Assembly (NCBI RefSeq): GCF_000265425.1
Contig: NC_018014.1
Coordinates: 1,612,001-1,676,000, forward strand
Direction: 5' to 3'
DNA: 64,000 nucleotides
Origin: Terriglobus roseus DSM 18391
GTDB taxonomy: Bacteria; Acidobacteriota; Terriglobia; Terriglobales; Acidobacteriaceae
The position numbers and the translations under genes were made by a program. Position 1 is the first letter of the stretch; each line of letters begins with the position of its first letter. This document shows positions 33,375 to 42,251 of the stretch, one piece after another. Below the pieces are notes generated by a model. It saw nothing but the letters and a program-made list of their open reading frames with translations, was not told the origin of the DNA and made no database searches.

Positions 33375-34991
33375 TTACCGGGTTGCGTTGAGTGCGAAGG
33401 AGCTCTCGGGGTACCACTCAGGGCGTGGGCCGTTGGCGACGCGTGTGGTGAGCTGTGCTAGGACTACGGTGAACTGGGCTGCGGCGGCCTTGTCGATTGG
33501 CTGGTTCAGGTCGTCGCTGGGCTTGTGGTAGCGGGTCTTGACCCACTCGTTGAAGGTCTTCATCTCAGGTGAGTCGGGGGTCCAGCCGAACTTGAAGGCG
33601 AGTGCGGGGATGCCCTGCTTGACGAAGTTCACCTGGTCGGAGCGGACGAAGCGGTTCTCGTCGGGCTGTTTGTCGAACTGGACTTCGATGTCGTTGCTCT
33701 GGAAGGCGGCGCGGGCGTCGTTGCCGAGGGTGCTTTCGCCCATGCCCTGGACCTCGATGTAGCGGAGGGGGAAGAGGGGGAGGTACATGTCCATGTTGAG
33801 GTCGGCGACGATGTCCTGTCTGGGCACGGTTGGTTTGCGTGCGAAGTAGGAGGAGCCGAGTTCGCCGAGTTCTTCGCCGGCGAGGGTGATGAAGAGGATC
33901 GACCGCTTGGGTTTGGTCTTCTGCGCCATGAGGATCCTGGCGCATTCGATGACGGACGCCGAGCCGGAGGCGTTGTCCATGGCGCCGTTGTAGAGGTGGT
34001 CGCCGGCGCCTTCGCCGCGGACGCCGAGGTGGTCGAGGTGTGCGCTGACGACGACGTATTCCTTCTTTAGCTTTGAGTCGGAACCTTCGACCATGCCGAC
34101 GACATTGGATGCGCGGAAGGGCGTGCCGGCGATGGAGGTGGTGACTGCGGAGAGCGTCGCCGTGAGCGCGATGCTGGGCAGGGGTTGGCCGGCCTTTGCG
34201 AGGGCTGTGAGTTCAGCGGGTGTGTGGCCGGTGCCGGCGAAGAGCTTGGCGGCTCCTGCTTCCGAGAGTGTGGCGATGAGCTTTACGCCAGGCAGGCTGT
34301 CGAGCGATGGATCGGCGAAGTAGAGGGCGGAGGGGGCAGGTGCCGGGCCGTGTGTGGGCGGGGCATCTGCGGCTGCGGGGCGCGGCGCTGCGACGTAGAT
34401 CATGCCGACGGCACCGGCTGCCTTCAGTGCCTTCCAGCGCTGGTCGTTGCCGCGGCCGTAGGCTCGCTGCGGACCGAGGAGGTTTTCGGGTGCGTAGTTG
34501 TAGAAGACGACGATCTTGCCCTTCACTTCGGCGTCGGTGTAGCTATTCACGTGCTTGGCGGGGATGCGCAGGCCGTAGCCGATGAAGGCGAGGGGAGCGT
34601 CTACTGCCGCGGACTTCATGAGCGGGGAGAGCGAGATGTCTGTACCCAGATTCAGCGGCGTGGATGCGCCCTCATGCTTCAGGACCACGCTGGACTTTTC
34701 CATGTCGAGGATCATGGGCTGGAAGTCGATGGGCTGTTTGTAGCCGTCGGTGCCTGCGGGCTTGAGGCCGATGCTCTTGAACTGGTTTTCAACGTAGGCG
34801 ACGGCGGCGTCATAGCCGGGGGTGCCGGTGCGGCGTCCCTGGAGCTTGTCGTCGGCCAGGTATTGCACGTGGGACCACCAGTCGGCGGCGGGTGCGCTCC
34901 AGTCCTTGCGTTCGCTCAGCAGGGGAATCTGAGCGGAGGCGGTCAGTGTGAGGGCAAGAGATACGAGCAGGGCGGCGGCGGTTCGGCGCAT
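33375..34991 (-). CDS. M28 family zinc peptidase with PA domain (538 aa)
   Basis: This is an exported aminopeptidase-like enzyme. A signal peptide (MRRTAAALLVSLALTLTASAQ) leads into a WWSHVQYLADDKLQGRRTGTPGY region and a protease-associated insert (150-270). The M28 zinc core has HLDHLGVRGE, NGAMDNASGSA, ITLAGEELGELGSSYF and NMDMYLP, with a last histidine in KTRYHKPSDD. I chose the ATG at 34991 because it starts the signal peptide with GGAGA about 9 bases upstream. The substrate is unknown; scavenging of peptides from soil polymers is typical of the family. Confidence 0.9.
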   Translation of the reverse strand: MRRTAAALLVSLALTLTASAQIPLLSERKDWSAPAADWWSHVQYLADDKLQGRRTGTPGYDAAVAYVENQFKSIGLKPAGTDGYKQPIDFQPMILDMEKSSVVLKHEGASTPLNLGTDISLSPLMKSAAVDAPLAFIGYGLRIPAKHVNSYTDAEVKGKIVVFYNYAPENLLGPQRAYGRGNDQRWKALKAAGAVGMIYVAAPRPAAADAPPTHGPAPAPSALYFADPSLDSLPGVKLIATLSEAGAAKLFAGTGHTPAELTALAKAGQPLPSIALTATLSAVTTSIAGTPFRASNVVGMVEGSDSKLKKEYVVVSAHLDHLGVRGEGAGDHLYNGAMDNASGSASVIECARILMAQKTKPKRSILFITLAGEELGELGSSYFARKPTVPRQDIVADLNMDMYLPLFPLRYIEVQGMGESTLGNDARAAFQSNDIEVQFDKQPDENRFVRSDQVNFVKQGIPALAFKFGWTPDSPEMKTFNEWVKTRYHKPSDDLNQPIDKAAAAQFTVVLAQLTTRVANGPRPEWYPESSFALNATR

Positions 34992-35233
34992 CGGGTGAAG
35001 TCTCCGGCAGGTCACAGGGGGATGAGGTGATGTTAAATCTTCCGGCTCGCGTTCCCGGCGCGCGGAGACGCGACATGCGTGAGTTCATCGCCCAGGTGGC
35101 GGTGGGCTTTGTATGGCCGAAGTTATTTTGCGTGGGGCCGGAGCAGGAGTCGTGCGGTGTGATGTCGCTCGGCGGGACTCAAGAGGTAAAGGCGATTCGC
35201 CGATAAAGGGCTAGACGTTCGATTGGAGTGAAG

Positions 35234-35437
35234 ATGGATCTTCTTCCGGCCCTGTTTCTGTTTGCCGTGATGCTTTTGTTGCCCTGCCTGTGCGCAATGG
35301 CCAACCACTTTTACCGCGATGATCCTTACGGTGACTGCGTTGAGCCGCGGTTCGCTCGTAAAACGCTTGTCGGGATGCCGCGACACGCGGAGCTGCCCCG
35401 GTGGGAACCGAGGTCAGCATCCGCGGATCGTCTTTAA
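35234..35437 (+). CDS. Possible small membrane protein (67 aa)
   Basis: No family recognised. The ATG at 35234 follows GGAGTGAAG (GGAG 6 bases away), and a GTG at 35228 is an alternative. Residues 4-21 (LPALFLFAVMLLLPCLCA) are one hydrophobic helix, then a basic polar tail with NHFYRDDPYGDC. Its stop overlaps the convergent murA stop by three bases. Support is a good ribosome site, a plausible helix and no overlap with another gene. Against it are short length and no known homologue. Confidence 0.4.
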   Translation: MDLLPALFLFAVMLLLPCLCAMANHFYRDDPYGDCVEPRFARKTLVGMPRHAELPRWEPRSASADRL

Positions 35438-36720
35438 CGCTTGCCGAAGACTTCGCCCATGCGCCGGATCTGTGCACCGACGCCGCGCAGCTTCTCTTCA
35501 ATGTGCTCGTAGCCACGGTCGATGTGGTAGACACGGTCGAGGATCGTTTCGCCGTCAGCGACGAGCGCTGCCAGTACGAGCGATGCGGATGCGCGCAGGT
35601 CGCTGCACATGACGGCAGCGGCCTGCAGCGGTGTGCGGCCGGTGATGGTGGCCGTGCGGCCATGAACCTTGATGTCTGCGCCCATGCGCACCAGTTCGCT
35701 GACGTGCATGAAGCGATTTTCGAAGATGTTCTCCGTCACGCTGGAGGTGCCCTCCGCCTGCGTTGCCAGGGCCATGTACTGCGCCTGCATGTCGGTTGGG
35801 AAGCCCGGGTACTCGACGGTGGAGATGTCTGCGGCCTTGAGCGATCCACGGCCTTCGCTGCGGACGCGGATGTTGTCCTTGCCCACGTCCATGCGCACGC
35901 CGCACTCTTCCAGCTTGCTGATGACAGCAGCCAGGTGAGCGGGGTTGCAGCAGTCGACGTTGAGGTCGCCGCCGGAGATAGCGCCGGCGATGAGGAAGGT
36001 GCCGGCCTCAATGCGGTCGGGGTTGATGCGGTGCCGTACGCCGTGGAGCTTATCGACGCCCTGCACGCGGATGGTGGAGGTGCCAGCGCCTTCGATCTTT
36101 GCACCCATGCCGATGAGCATGGCTGCCAGGTCGGTGACTTCCGGCTCCTGCGCGCAGTTCTCCATGACGGTCTCACCCTCGGCGAGTGTTGCGGCCATCA
36201 GGAGGTCTTCGGTGCCGGTGACGGTGATCTTGTCGAAGACGATATGAGCGCCCTTGAGGCGTTCCGTGCGCGCTTCGACGTAGCCGTATTCCTGCGTGAT
36301 CCTGGCGCCCATCGCCTCCAGACCCTTCAGGTGCAGGTCAATGGGGCGATCGCCGATGGTGCAGCCGCCGGGAAGTGCGACACGTGCCATGCCGGTCCGG
36401 GCGACGAGCGGTCCAAGCACCAGCGAGGACGCACGCATGGTCTTGACGATCTCGTACTTGGCCTGAGGGTCGCTGAGCACGGCGCACTGAATGGTGGTGC
36501 GATGTTGTGCGCGGCCGTAGCCCAGCTCGACCTGCGCGCCCATGGCTTCCAGCAGTTTGCGCTCGGTCTCGATGTCGCGGACCTGGGGGATGTTTTCGAG
36601 CACAACCTCGTCTGCAGTGAGGATGGCCGCAGCCATGCAGGGAAGTGCCGAGTTCTTTGCGCCAGAGACCTTGATGGTGCCGAGCAGGGGATTCCCGCCG
36701 CGGACGACAAACTTATCCAT
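35434..36720 (-). CDS. murA: UDP-N-acetylglucosamine 1-carboxyvinyltransferase (428 aa)
   Basis: This catalyses the first committed step of peptidoglycan synthesis, adding enolpyruvate from PEP to UDP-GlcNAc. The inverse alpha/beta barrel repeats are complete. KNSALPCMAAAILT is near the N-terminus, the catalytic cysteine is in ALPGGCTIGDRPIDLHLKG (so fosfomycin-sensitive in principle), and DLRASASLVLAALVADG is near the end. Normal length. It is monocistronic by position. It uses the UDP-GlcNAc made by GlmU. Confidence 0.96.
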   Translation of the reverse strand: MDKFVVRGGNPLLGTIKVSGAKNSALPCMAAAILTADEVVLENIPQVRDIETERKLLEAMGAQVELGYGRAQHRTTIQCAVLSDPQAKYEIVKTMRASSLVLGPLVARTGMARVALPGGCTIGDRPIDLHLKGLEAMGARITQEYGYVEARTERLKGAHIVFDKITVTGTEDLLMAATLAEGETVMENCAQEPEVTDLAAMLIGMGAKIEGAGTSTIRVQGVDKLHGVRHRINPDRIEAGTFLIAGAISGGDLNVDCCNPAHLAAVISKLEECGVRMDVGKDNIRVRSEGRGSLKAADISTVEYPGFPTDMQAQYMALATQAEGTSSVTENIFENRFMHVSELVRMGADIKVHGRTATITGRTPLQAAAVMCSDLRASASLVLAALVADGETILDRVYHIDRGYEHIEEKLRGVGAQIRRMGEVFGKR

Positions 36721-36897
36721 CCTGTGAGTTTACGAAAGAGTTACGAGGAAGGTAGGTGCCGGGGGAGGTACTTTTCGCACAGATTGCGGGACAACCCGTG
36801 ATGTTGCGACTTTTGCCATACGCCGGCTTGTCATAACTGCTTGAAAGTGCAGGGTGCGGGCTTCCGTAGTGCTGCGGGGCTCCAAGACGAGGGCCAG

Positions 36898-36958
36898 AGC
36901 CGCCGAGGTCAGCTTCCTGCTTTTTGGGGACAGGATTCGGAAGCTTACCTCAGCGGCT
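36898..36958. repeat. Imperfect 20-base inverted repeat in murA-spy intergenic region
   Basis: Bases 36898-36917 match the reverse complement of 36939-36958 at 18 of 20 positions, with a 21-base loop. No U-run follows on either strand, so a plain terminator is not obvious. The remaining bases of 36721-36994 show nothing else I can name. Confidence 0.6.
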
Positions 36959-36994
36959 GATCCGTTCCGGCTTTCGGTGTGGAGTGACCGTTGC

Positions 36995-37396
36995 TTAGAC
37001 GGCCGGGGTGCCGGCCTTTTCGCGGGCCTTCTCGCGGTGCATCTCTTTCAACTGCTTCATCTGATCGGGTGTGAGTACGTTGCCCATCTGCATGCGCGTG
37101 CTTTGGGCGATGGTGCGGCGCTGCTGCTTGCGCTGCGCTTCGGTGAGCGAGGTGTCGGCGCTGAGTGCTTCCATCTTGTTACGACGCTCCGCGAGGATCG
37201 GCTCCAGTTTCGCGGTCTGATCCTGCGACAGGCCAAGCTTGCGGCCCATCTTCATGGCGGTCTTATGCGGGTCGTGTTTGCCTTGGTGCTGCGCCATGGT
37301 GGCTTCGTTGGCCTGCTGCGCAAAAGCAGGAGCGGCCGTGACGGAGAGGGTGCTGACAGCGAGAACGAGGGCGGCGAGGGACAGTGTGCGTTTCAT
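36995..37396 (-). CDS. Spy/CpxP-like periplasmic protein (133 aa)
   Basis: This is a small exported helical protein. The signal peptide (MKRTLSLAALVLAVSTLSVTAAPAFA) is cleaved before QQANEATM. The mature chain has two helix motifs of the LTxxQ type: LGLSQDQTAKLEPILAERR and VLTPDQMKQLKEMHREK. Spy and CpxP are periplasmic chaperones or regulators induced by envelope stress, and a similar role here is inference. AAGGAG precedes the ATG at 37396 at good spacing. It is monocistronic, divergent from the acyltransferase. Confidence 0.85.
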   Translation of the reverse strand: MKRTLSLAALVLAVSTLSVTAAPAFAQQANEATMAQHQGKHDPHKTAMKMGRKLGLSQDQTAKLEPILAERRNKMEALSADTSLTEAQRKQQRRTIAQSTRMQMGNVLTPDQMKQLKEMHREKAREKAGTPAV

Positions 37397-37645
37397 CTTC
37401 TAGCTCCTTGCGGCGGTAGGCCGTACTGCATTCATAGACACGGTGTCCAGGGATGGTTGCGCGCAACTTTTTCTCCGTGGCTGAAGAAGGCTGCGTCCGC
37501 GTGGCAGGCGACGAGATGAAGTCTGGCGGAGAAGGTCAGGCGAATGACTTATAGACGGCGGTGAGAGCGATTCTGCTCCCGTAGACTGCGTCTCGTCCCT
37601 TACCAAACTGCGCTGTCCTGAGAGGATCTGACCCTGAGCCGGAAC

Positions 37646-38773
37646 ATGTCTATTTTCCTTGATCTTCTACGGTTCGTGGCGGCTGTCGTGGTCGTTGTGG
37701 GCCACTTTACCGAACCGTATTTCTCGCAGGGTTGGCCCGATCTGGTGTCCGTAGCGAGCTGCGCTGTTGCGGTGTTCTTCGTGCTGTCGGGTTTCGTGAT
37801 CAGCTTCGTAACCAGAACGAAGGAGAAGCATGCGATCGACTACGCTGTTGCGCGTATCTCCCGGCTGTACTCGGTGCTGGTGCCTGCGATCGTCGTGAGC
37901 GGGATTGTGCTGTACGTTGGCTACCGGCTTGATCCGGAGTACGTGGGCCAATGGACCCAAGCATCAACGAACCTGCCCTTTTTGCGCGGATATCCGATCC
38001 TGCGTTTTCTTGCACAGACCGGCCTTTCCCTATCGTTCCTGAACAGCATTCACGATCACGAAGGCTATCCGGCGATGAACAGCCCTATCTGGTCCTTGAG
38101 CTATGAAGCGGGCTATTACGTTCTCTTTGGAGTGTTTCTCTTCTGCCGCGGTACGCGACGCATCGTTCTGCTTGCACTGGGTGCTGCCTTGTACAGCGGC
38201 GGGATCCTGCGTCTGTTGCCGGTGTGGCTGGCTGGGGTGATCGTTCACAAAATCACTCTAGGCCTGCCGTCTTCGCGCTGGCGCTTTGTGCTGGGTATTA
38301 CCTGCCTGGTGGGAGTTCTTGCTGGATGCGTTTGCTGGCCGATGTTTTTGTCGTGGTCCGGAAATTCCCATGGTCCCCTGATGACGTTTCTGATCCGGGG
38401 GAAGGGGCGAGCAGTGGCACAGCCGGTGTTCTATTACTGGGGAGCGGTCACGTCGTTGTTGATCCTGGGAGTCGCGGCGCTGGATGAATGGAGCGAGCGC
38501 GTCCTGGTGCCGCTGGAACGACCGATTCGATGGTGCGCCGGGCATACCTTCTCGCTTTATCTTTTCCATTTCCCGCTGTTGGTTCTGGCTTACGTGACGT
38601 TGCATTACAACCGCTCGTCGCGGCCACAGCAGGCGATGGTCTTGGCCGGTGTGCTGGGTTGTTGCGTGCTGCTGTCGAAGATCAGTGAAGAGAAGAAGCT
38701 GTGGTGGCGAGCGAGTGTACGGTCGGCGTTCCGCAAGGTGTTTCCGGCGGTGAGCGTCATGGCGCGCTCGTAG
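37646..38773 (+). CDS. Acyltransferase 3 (OafA/YrhL-type) membrane protein (375 aa)
   Basis: This multi-spanning membrane enzyme transfers acyl groups to surface sugars. The first helix holds the conserved FLDLLRFVAAVVVVVGHF with the catalytic histidine. FVLSGFVISFVTRT follows, with the MNSPIWSLSYEAGYYVLFG block and a C-terminal HTFSLYLFHFPLLVLAY. The length is normal for the family. The substrate is unknown: LPS, exopolysaccharide or peptidoglycan are all possible. It starts at ATG 37646 with a weak site and stands alone. Confidence 0.88.
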   Translation: MSIFLDLLRFVAAVVVVVGHFTEPYFSQGWPDLVSVASCAVAVFFVLSGFVISFVTRTKEKHAIDYAVARISRLYSVLVPAIVVSGIVLYVGYRLDPEYVGQWTQASTNLPFLRGYPILRFLAQTGLSLSFLNSIHDHEGYPAMNSPIWSLSYEAGYYVLFGVFLFCRGTRRIVLLALGAALYSGGILRLLPVWLAGVIVHKITLGLPSSRWRFVLGITCLVGVLAGCVCWPMFLSWSGNSHGPLMTFLIRGKGRAVAQPVFYYWGAVTSLLILGVAALDEWSERVLVPLERPIRWCAGHTFSLYLFHFPLLVLAYVTLHYNRSSRPQQAMVLAGVLGCCVLLSKISEEKKLWWRASVRSAFRKVFPAVSVMARS

Positions 38774-38930
38774 ACAACGACTCTGCTGATCTGTGATTTC
38801 GAAATCTCTTTTGTGGCGAGGGGTTCTTTTCGCGCGTCGCAATGCGTTACCTTGAATGGCATAACCAAAATTGAGGATGAGTGCGAGCGCTGTTCTTGTT
38901 TGTCCAAGCGTGTGCACGGTGGAGATTGCG

Positions 38931-40220
38931 ATGAATCGACGGAGATTTCTTGGCAGCACAGCACTGGTCGCAGCAGCAGCACCGGGGATGCTCTACGGTC
39001 AACGTCCGGAGGCGCCGTCGACCTTTACCGGTACGTTGCCACCGTCGATCGCTGCACTGAAGAACCGCAAGTCAGAGGCGAAGCCCATCACGAACGAGGA
39101 GCGGGCGATGCGCGTCGCTCGTGCGAAGGAGCTGCTGGCGCAGCAGGGCATGGCCGGCCTGTTGATGGTGGGCAGCACGTCGCTGGTGTACTTCACCGGC
39201 ATTCGGACCGGGAACAGTGAGCGCATGTTTGCTTACATCATCCCAGCGAAGGGCGATGCGTTTATTGTCTGCCCGTACTTCGAAGAAGAGCGTATGCGCG
39301 AGCGGCTGACGACGACGCCTGGTGGCGAGAACACACGCATCTACACGTGGAAGGAAGACGAGAGTCCGTATGCGCTGGTGAACAAGGGCCTGGCGGACCT
39401 GGGATTGCGCACCGGCAAGCTGGGCATCGAGGAGAAGACGCCGTACGTCTATGCGAACGAGATCGCGAAGGCCTGCCCGGGCATGGAAGTGGTGAATGCA
39501 ACGCCGGTGACCGCAGGTTGCCGCATGATCAAGAGCGCGCATGAGCTGGAACTGATGCGGCTGGCGAACCAGGTGACGCTGAAGGTGTACGAGGCTGCGT
39601 GGAAGGCCGGGCATCCCGGTATGACGACGGAGCAGTTCAGCAACCTGATGGGTGTTGCCTACATCCAGTCGGGCTTTCCGGGGTACTCGAGCTGCGAGAC
39701 GGGCATCTACAGCGCACTGCCGCATGGCTCGATCAAGCCGCAGGTGATCAAGGAAAACGACATCGTGCTGATCGACGATGGGTGCACGGTGGAGGGCTAT
39801 CCCGCGGATATCTCGCGCACGTGGGTGTATGGCAAGCCGACGGACAAGATGCTGAAGGTGTTCGACGTGGTGCATGCCGCGCAGGCCGCTGCAGCTGCCG
39901 CTGCGAAGGCCGGCAACGAGGCGCAGATGGTCGACATTGCAGCGCGTGACGTCATCACGAAGGCGGGCTTTGGGCCGGATTACAAGACCTTCACACACCG
40001 GCTGGGCCATGGCATCGGTATGGATGGGCATGAGTGGACGTATCTGGTGCGCGGTAACAAGACCGTACTGCAATCGAACATGACGTTCTCGGACGAGCCG
40101 GGTATCTATCTGAAGGGTGAGTTCGGCGTTCGGCTGGAGGATGACATGGTCGTCACGGCGAGTGGTGGCGAGTTGTTCACTCCGCAGAGCCCATCCCTCA
40201 CGCAGCCGTTTGGAATATAA
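38931..40220 (+). CDS. Tat-exported M24 family metallopeptidase (429 aa)
   Basis: This Xaa-Pro aminopeptidase-like protein starts with a twin-arginine signal (MNRRRFLGSTALVAAAAPG). A creatinase-like N domain (ELLAQQGMAGLLMVG) precedes the pita-bread fold. Dinuclear metal ligands are seen in order: IDDGCTVEGYPADISR, HRLGHGIGMDGHE, SDEPGIYLKGEFG and VRLEDDMVV. The ATG at 38931 has GGTGGAG about 10 bases upstream. It is an exported dipeptidase or prolidase type by family; the substrate is unproven. No partner gene. Confidence 0.9.
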   Translation: MNRRRFLGSTALVAAAAPGMLYGQRPEAPSTFTGTLPPSIAALKNRKSEAKPITNEERAMRVARAKELLAQQGMAGLLMVGSTSLVYFTGIRTGNSERMFAYIIPAKGDAFIVCPYFEEERMRERLTTTPGGENTRIYTWKEDESPYALVNKGLADLGLRTGKLGIEEKTPYVYANEIAKACPGMEVVNATPVTAGCRMIKSAHELELMRLANQVTLKVYEAAWKAGHPGMTTEQFSNLMGVAYIQSGFPGYSSCETGIYSALPHGSIKPQVIKENDIVLIDDGCTVEGYPADISRTWVYGKPTDKMLKVFDVVHAAQAAAAAAAKAGNEAQMVDIAARDVITKAGFGPDYKTFTHRLGHGIGMDGHEWTYLVRGNKTVLQSNMTFSDEPGIYLKGEFGVRLEDDMVVTASGGELFTPQSPSLTQPFGI

Positions 40221-40310
40221 CGATCTGCGGTTGCAAGGGTGGTACCCGGCGACGTCATTCGTGGCCGGGCCATGCAACCAGGTGGCGTCCTGTCTGTATC
40301 GCACGGCATA

Positions 40311-42182
40311 ATGGCAACAACCTTGCGACGCCTTTGGCCCAGGACGTTTTTTGCGCAACTGGTTCTGGGCACGGTCCTGGTCCAGACGTTGATGCTGGGC
40401 GTTTTCATCACCTGGGTGGTGAGTGCGCAACGGGATCTGGCGCAAAAACGGACTACGGCGCGCATTGCGGATCAGCTTAACCGGTTGTCGGTTGCGAGTG
40501 CCCGTCAGATGGCTCGCGGCGATAACTCCGCATTGCAGGATGTGCTGGAACTTGCGGAGATTGCGACGACCATCCAGGCGACGCGGCTGACAGATCTTGA
40601 AGGCAAGACGCTGGCGGTGAGCGATGCCGGCCGGAATCGCGGCCTGGATGCAGAGGAGCTGAAGGTACTGCCAACGGCTACGAAGCAGCAGATCTTCAAA
40701 ATCCGGAATGGCCAGCCTGAGGCAGTGACGCCGGTGCTTCAGAACGGCAAGCCGGTTGCGCTGCTGTGGCTGGAACCGAATCCCTCCAGTGCTTACAACA
40801 CGGCGAACACCGTGGCGCGCATCGCGTTCAGTTACGGTGCATTCGCATTGCTGGCGAACTTGCTGCCGATCTTCCTGATGACGCGGGCGATGACCCGGCC
40901 GTTGCGACGGTTAAGCGATGCAACGCAGAGCATCGTCCACAACTCCGGGACTGAGAGTGTGTTTCCGCTGCCCGTAACCACGGCCAATGAGGCGGGGCTA
41001 TTGACCGTGAACTTCAACACCATGGTGCGGGAGCTGGAGGCGCAACGCAGCGGTTTGCTGGAGACGCTGGCGCTGCTCGATTCCATGCTGGGCAATGCGC
41101 CGATTGGGTTTGCGTTCTTCGACGGCGATTTTCGGTTCGTGCGATTGAATGGCTTCTTTGCGGAGATGTCTGGAGAGCAGCCTTCCGCGCACGTCGGATC
41201 CCTGGTGAATCAAGTTTTCGCGGGGGAGTTTGGGCAGCGTTTGGAGGGCTGCATTGCGGAGGTCTTCCAGAGTGGTAAGGCCAAACGCGATGTTGAGATT
41301 GCCGCAGAGCCAACGAGCGACGGCATGCCTCGTCGAACGTGGCTGATGAACTTTTACCCGGTTTGCATGCAGGCGAACGTCGTGCGTTGGGTGGGCGTGA
41401 TCGTCTCTGAGATCACGGACCGGCTGGCTGCGGAAGAGACGTTGCGTAAGACGGAGAAGCTGGCCGCGGCTGGTCGGCTGGCCGCGAGCGTGTCGCACGA
41501 GATCAACAATCCGCTGGAGGCTGTGACGAACCTGCTGTACATCCTGCGGCACCACGAGCCGATGGATGAGCAGGCGCTGTTGTTTATCGAGACGGCGCAG
41601 GGCGAGTTGGCTCGTGTTGCGGAGATTACGCAACAGACGCTGCGGTTCTATCGGCAGTCTGCGTCGCGGAGTCGCACGGACCTGGCCGAGGTGATGAGCT
41701 CGATCGTGAAGCTGTATCAGCCGAGGTTGACGGCTGCGCGAATCAAGGTGGTGAAGGAGTTCCGCGGTGGCACGGAGCTGTTCTGCTTTGGCGGTGAGAT
41801 GCGGCAGGTGCTGGCCAACCTGATCGTCAATGCGGCGGACGCGATGCAGGGGGGCGGCACGCTGTCGCTGCGCGCCCGGCGCGGCAGCGGACGACTACAG
41901 AACGGCACGTGGGGTCAGGGGATTCGCGTTGCCGTGTCGGACACGGGTACCGGCATGTCGCCGCAGACCAAAGCGAAGATCTTTGAGGCGTTCTTTACGA
42001 CCAAGCAGGCGACCGGAACCGGGCTTGGGCTTTGGGTGAGCGAAGAGATTATCCGTAAGCACGGCGGTAGTGTGCGTGTACGGAGCCGTCAGGGTGAGGG
42101 TAGCGGAACCTGCTTCTGGATGTTCTTTCCGGATGCGGTGGCCGGGGAGATTCCTTCGGCTGAGATTCGAGCTAAGTCGTAA
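40311..42182 (+). CDS. Sensor histidine kinase with HAMP and PAS domains (623 aa)
   Basis: This membrane sensor kinase runs from an N-terminal helix (FFAQLVLGTVLVQTLMLGVFI) through a periplasmic part (about 40-170), a second helix (IAFSYGAFALLANLLPIFL) and HAMP, to a PAS region (250-370, IGFAFFDGDFRFVRLNGFF). HisKA has the phosphorylated histidine in SVSHEINNPLEAVTNLL. The HATPase domain has N box LIVNAADAM, DTGTGMSPQT and GTGLGLWVSEEII. No response regulator lies beside it, so it is an orphan kinase. The start (40311) has a weak ribosome site; in-frame alternatives exist back to 40239. Confidence 0.9.
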   Translation: MATTLRRLWPRTFFAQLVLGTVLVQTLMLGVFITWVVSAQRDLAQKRTTARIADQLNRLSVASARQMARGDNSALQDVLELAEIATTIQATRLTDLEGKTLAVSDAGRNRGLDAEELKVLPTATKQQIFKIRNGQPEAVTPVLQNGKPVALLWLEPNPSSAYNTANTVARIAFSYGAFALLANLLPIFLMTRAMTRPLRRLSDATQSIVHNSGTESVFPLPVTTANEAGLLTVNFNTMVRELEAQRSGLLETLALLDSMLGNAPIGFAFFDGDFRFVRLNGFFAEMSGEQPSAHVGSLVNQVFAGEFGQRLEGCIAEVFQSGKAKRDVEIAAEPTSDGMPRRTWLMNFYPVCMQANVVRWVGVIVSEITDRLAAEETLRKTEKLAAAGRLAASVSHEINNPLEAVTNLLYILRHHEPMDEQALLFIETAQGELARVAEITQQTLRFYRQSASRSRTDLAEVMSSIVKLYQPRLTAARIKVVKEFRGGTELFCFGGEMRQVLANLIVNAADAMQGGGTLSLRARRGSGRLQNGTWGQGIRVAVSDTGTGMSPQTKAKIFEAFFTTKQATGTGLGLWVSEEIIRKHGGSVRVRSRQGEGSGTCFWMFFPDAVAGEIPSAEIRAKS

Positions 42183-42204
42183 GTTTTCTTTTTGCTGCAA
42201 AGAG

Positions 42205-42230
42205 AGAGGCAGGGCCTGAGCCCTGCCTCT
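42205..42230. terminator. Hairpin terminator between kinase and murQ
   Basis: AGAGGCAGGG (42205-42214) pairs with CCCTGCCTCT (42221-42230) around CCTGAG, followed by TTTGTTTGTT on the plus strand. It terminates the histidine kinase. Confidence 0.88.
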
Positions 42231-42251
42231 TTTGTTTGTTGCCGTGTCCGA

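Noticed and set aside
35075..35206. 43-residue frame (MREFIAQVAV...) between the M28 gene and the small membrane frame
   Set aside because: No clear ribosome site, no signal or domain; chance frame cannot be excluded.
35401..36801. 466-codon plus-strand frame across murA
   Set aside because: It is antisense to a complete, well-conserved murA; long antisense frames are expected in high-GC coding sequence.
39072..40445. Minus-strand frame opposite the M24 peptidase
   Set aside because: His/Arg-rich shadow frame; the M24 frame has intact metal ligands.
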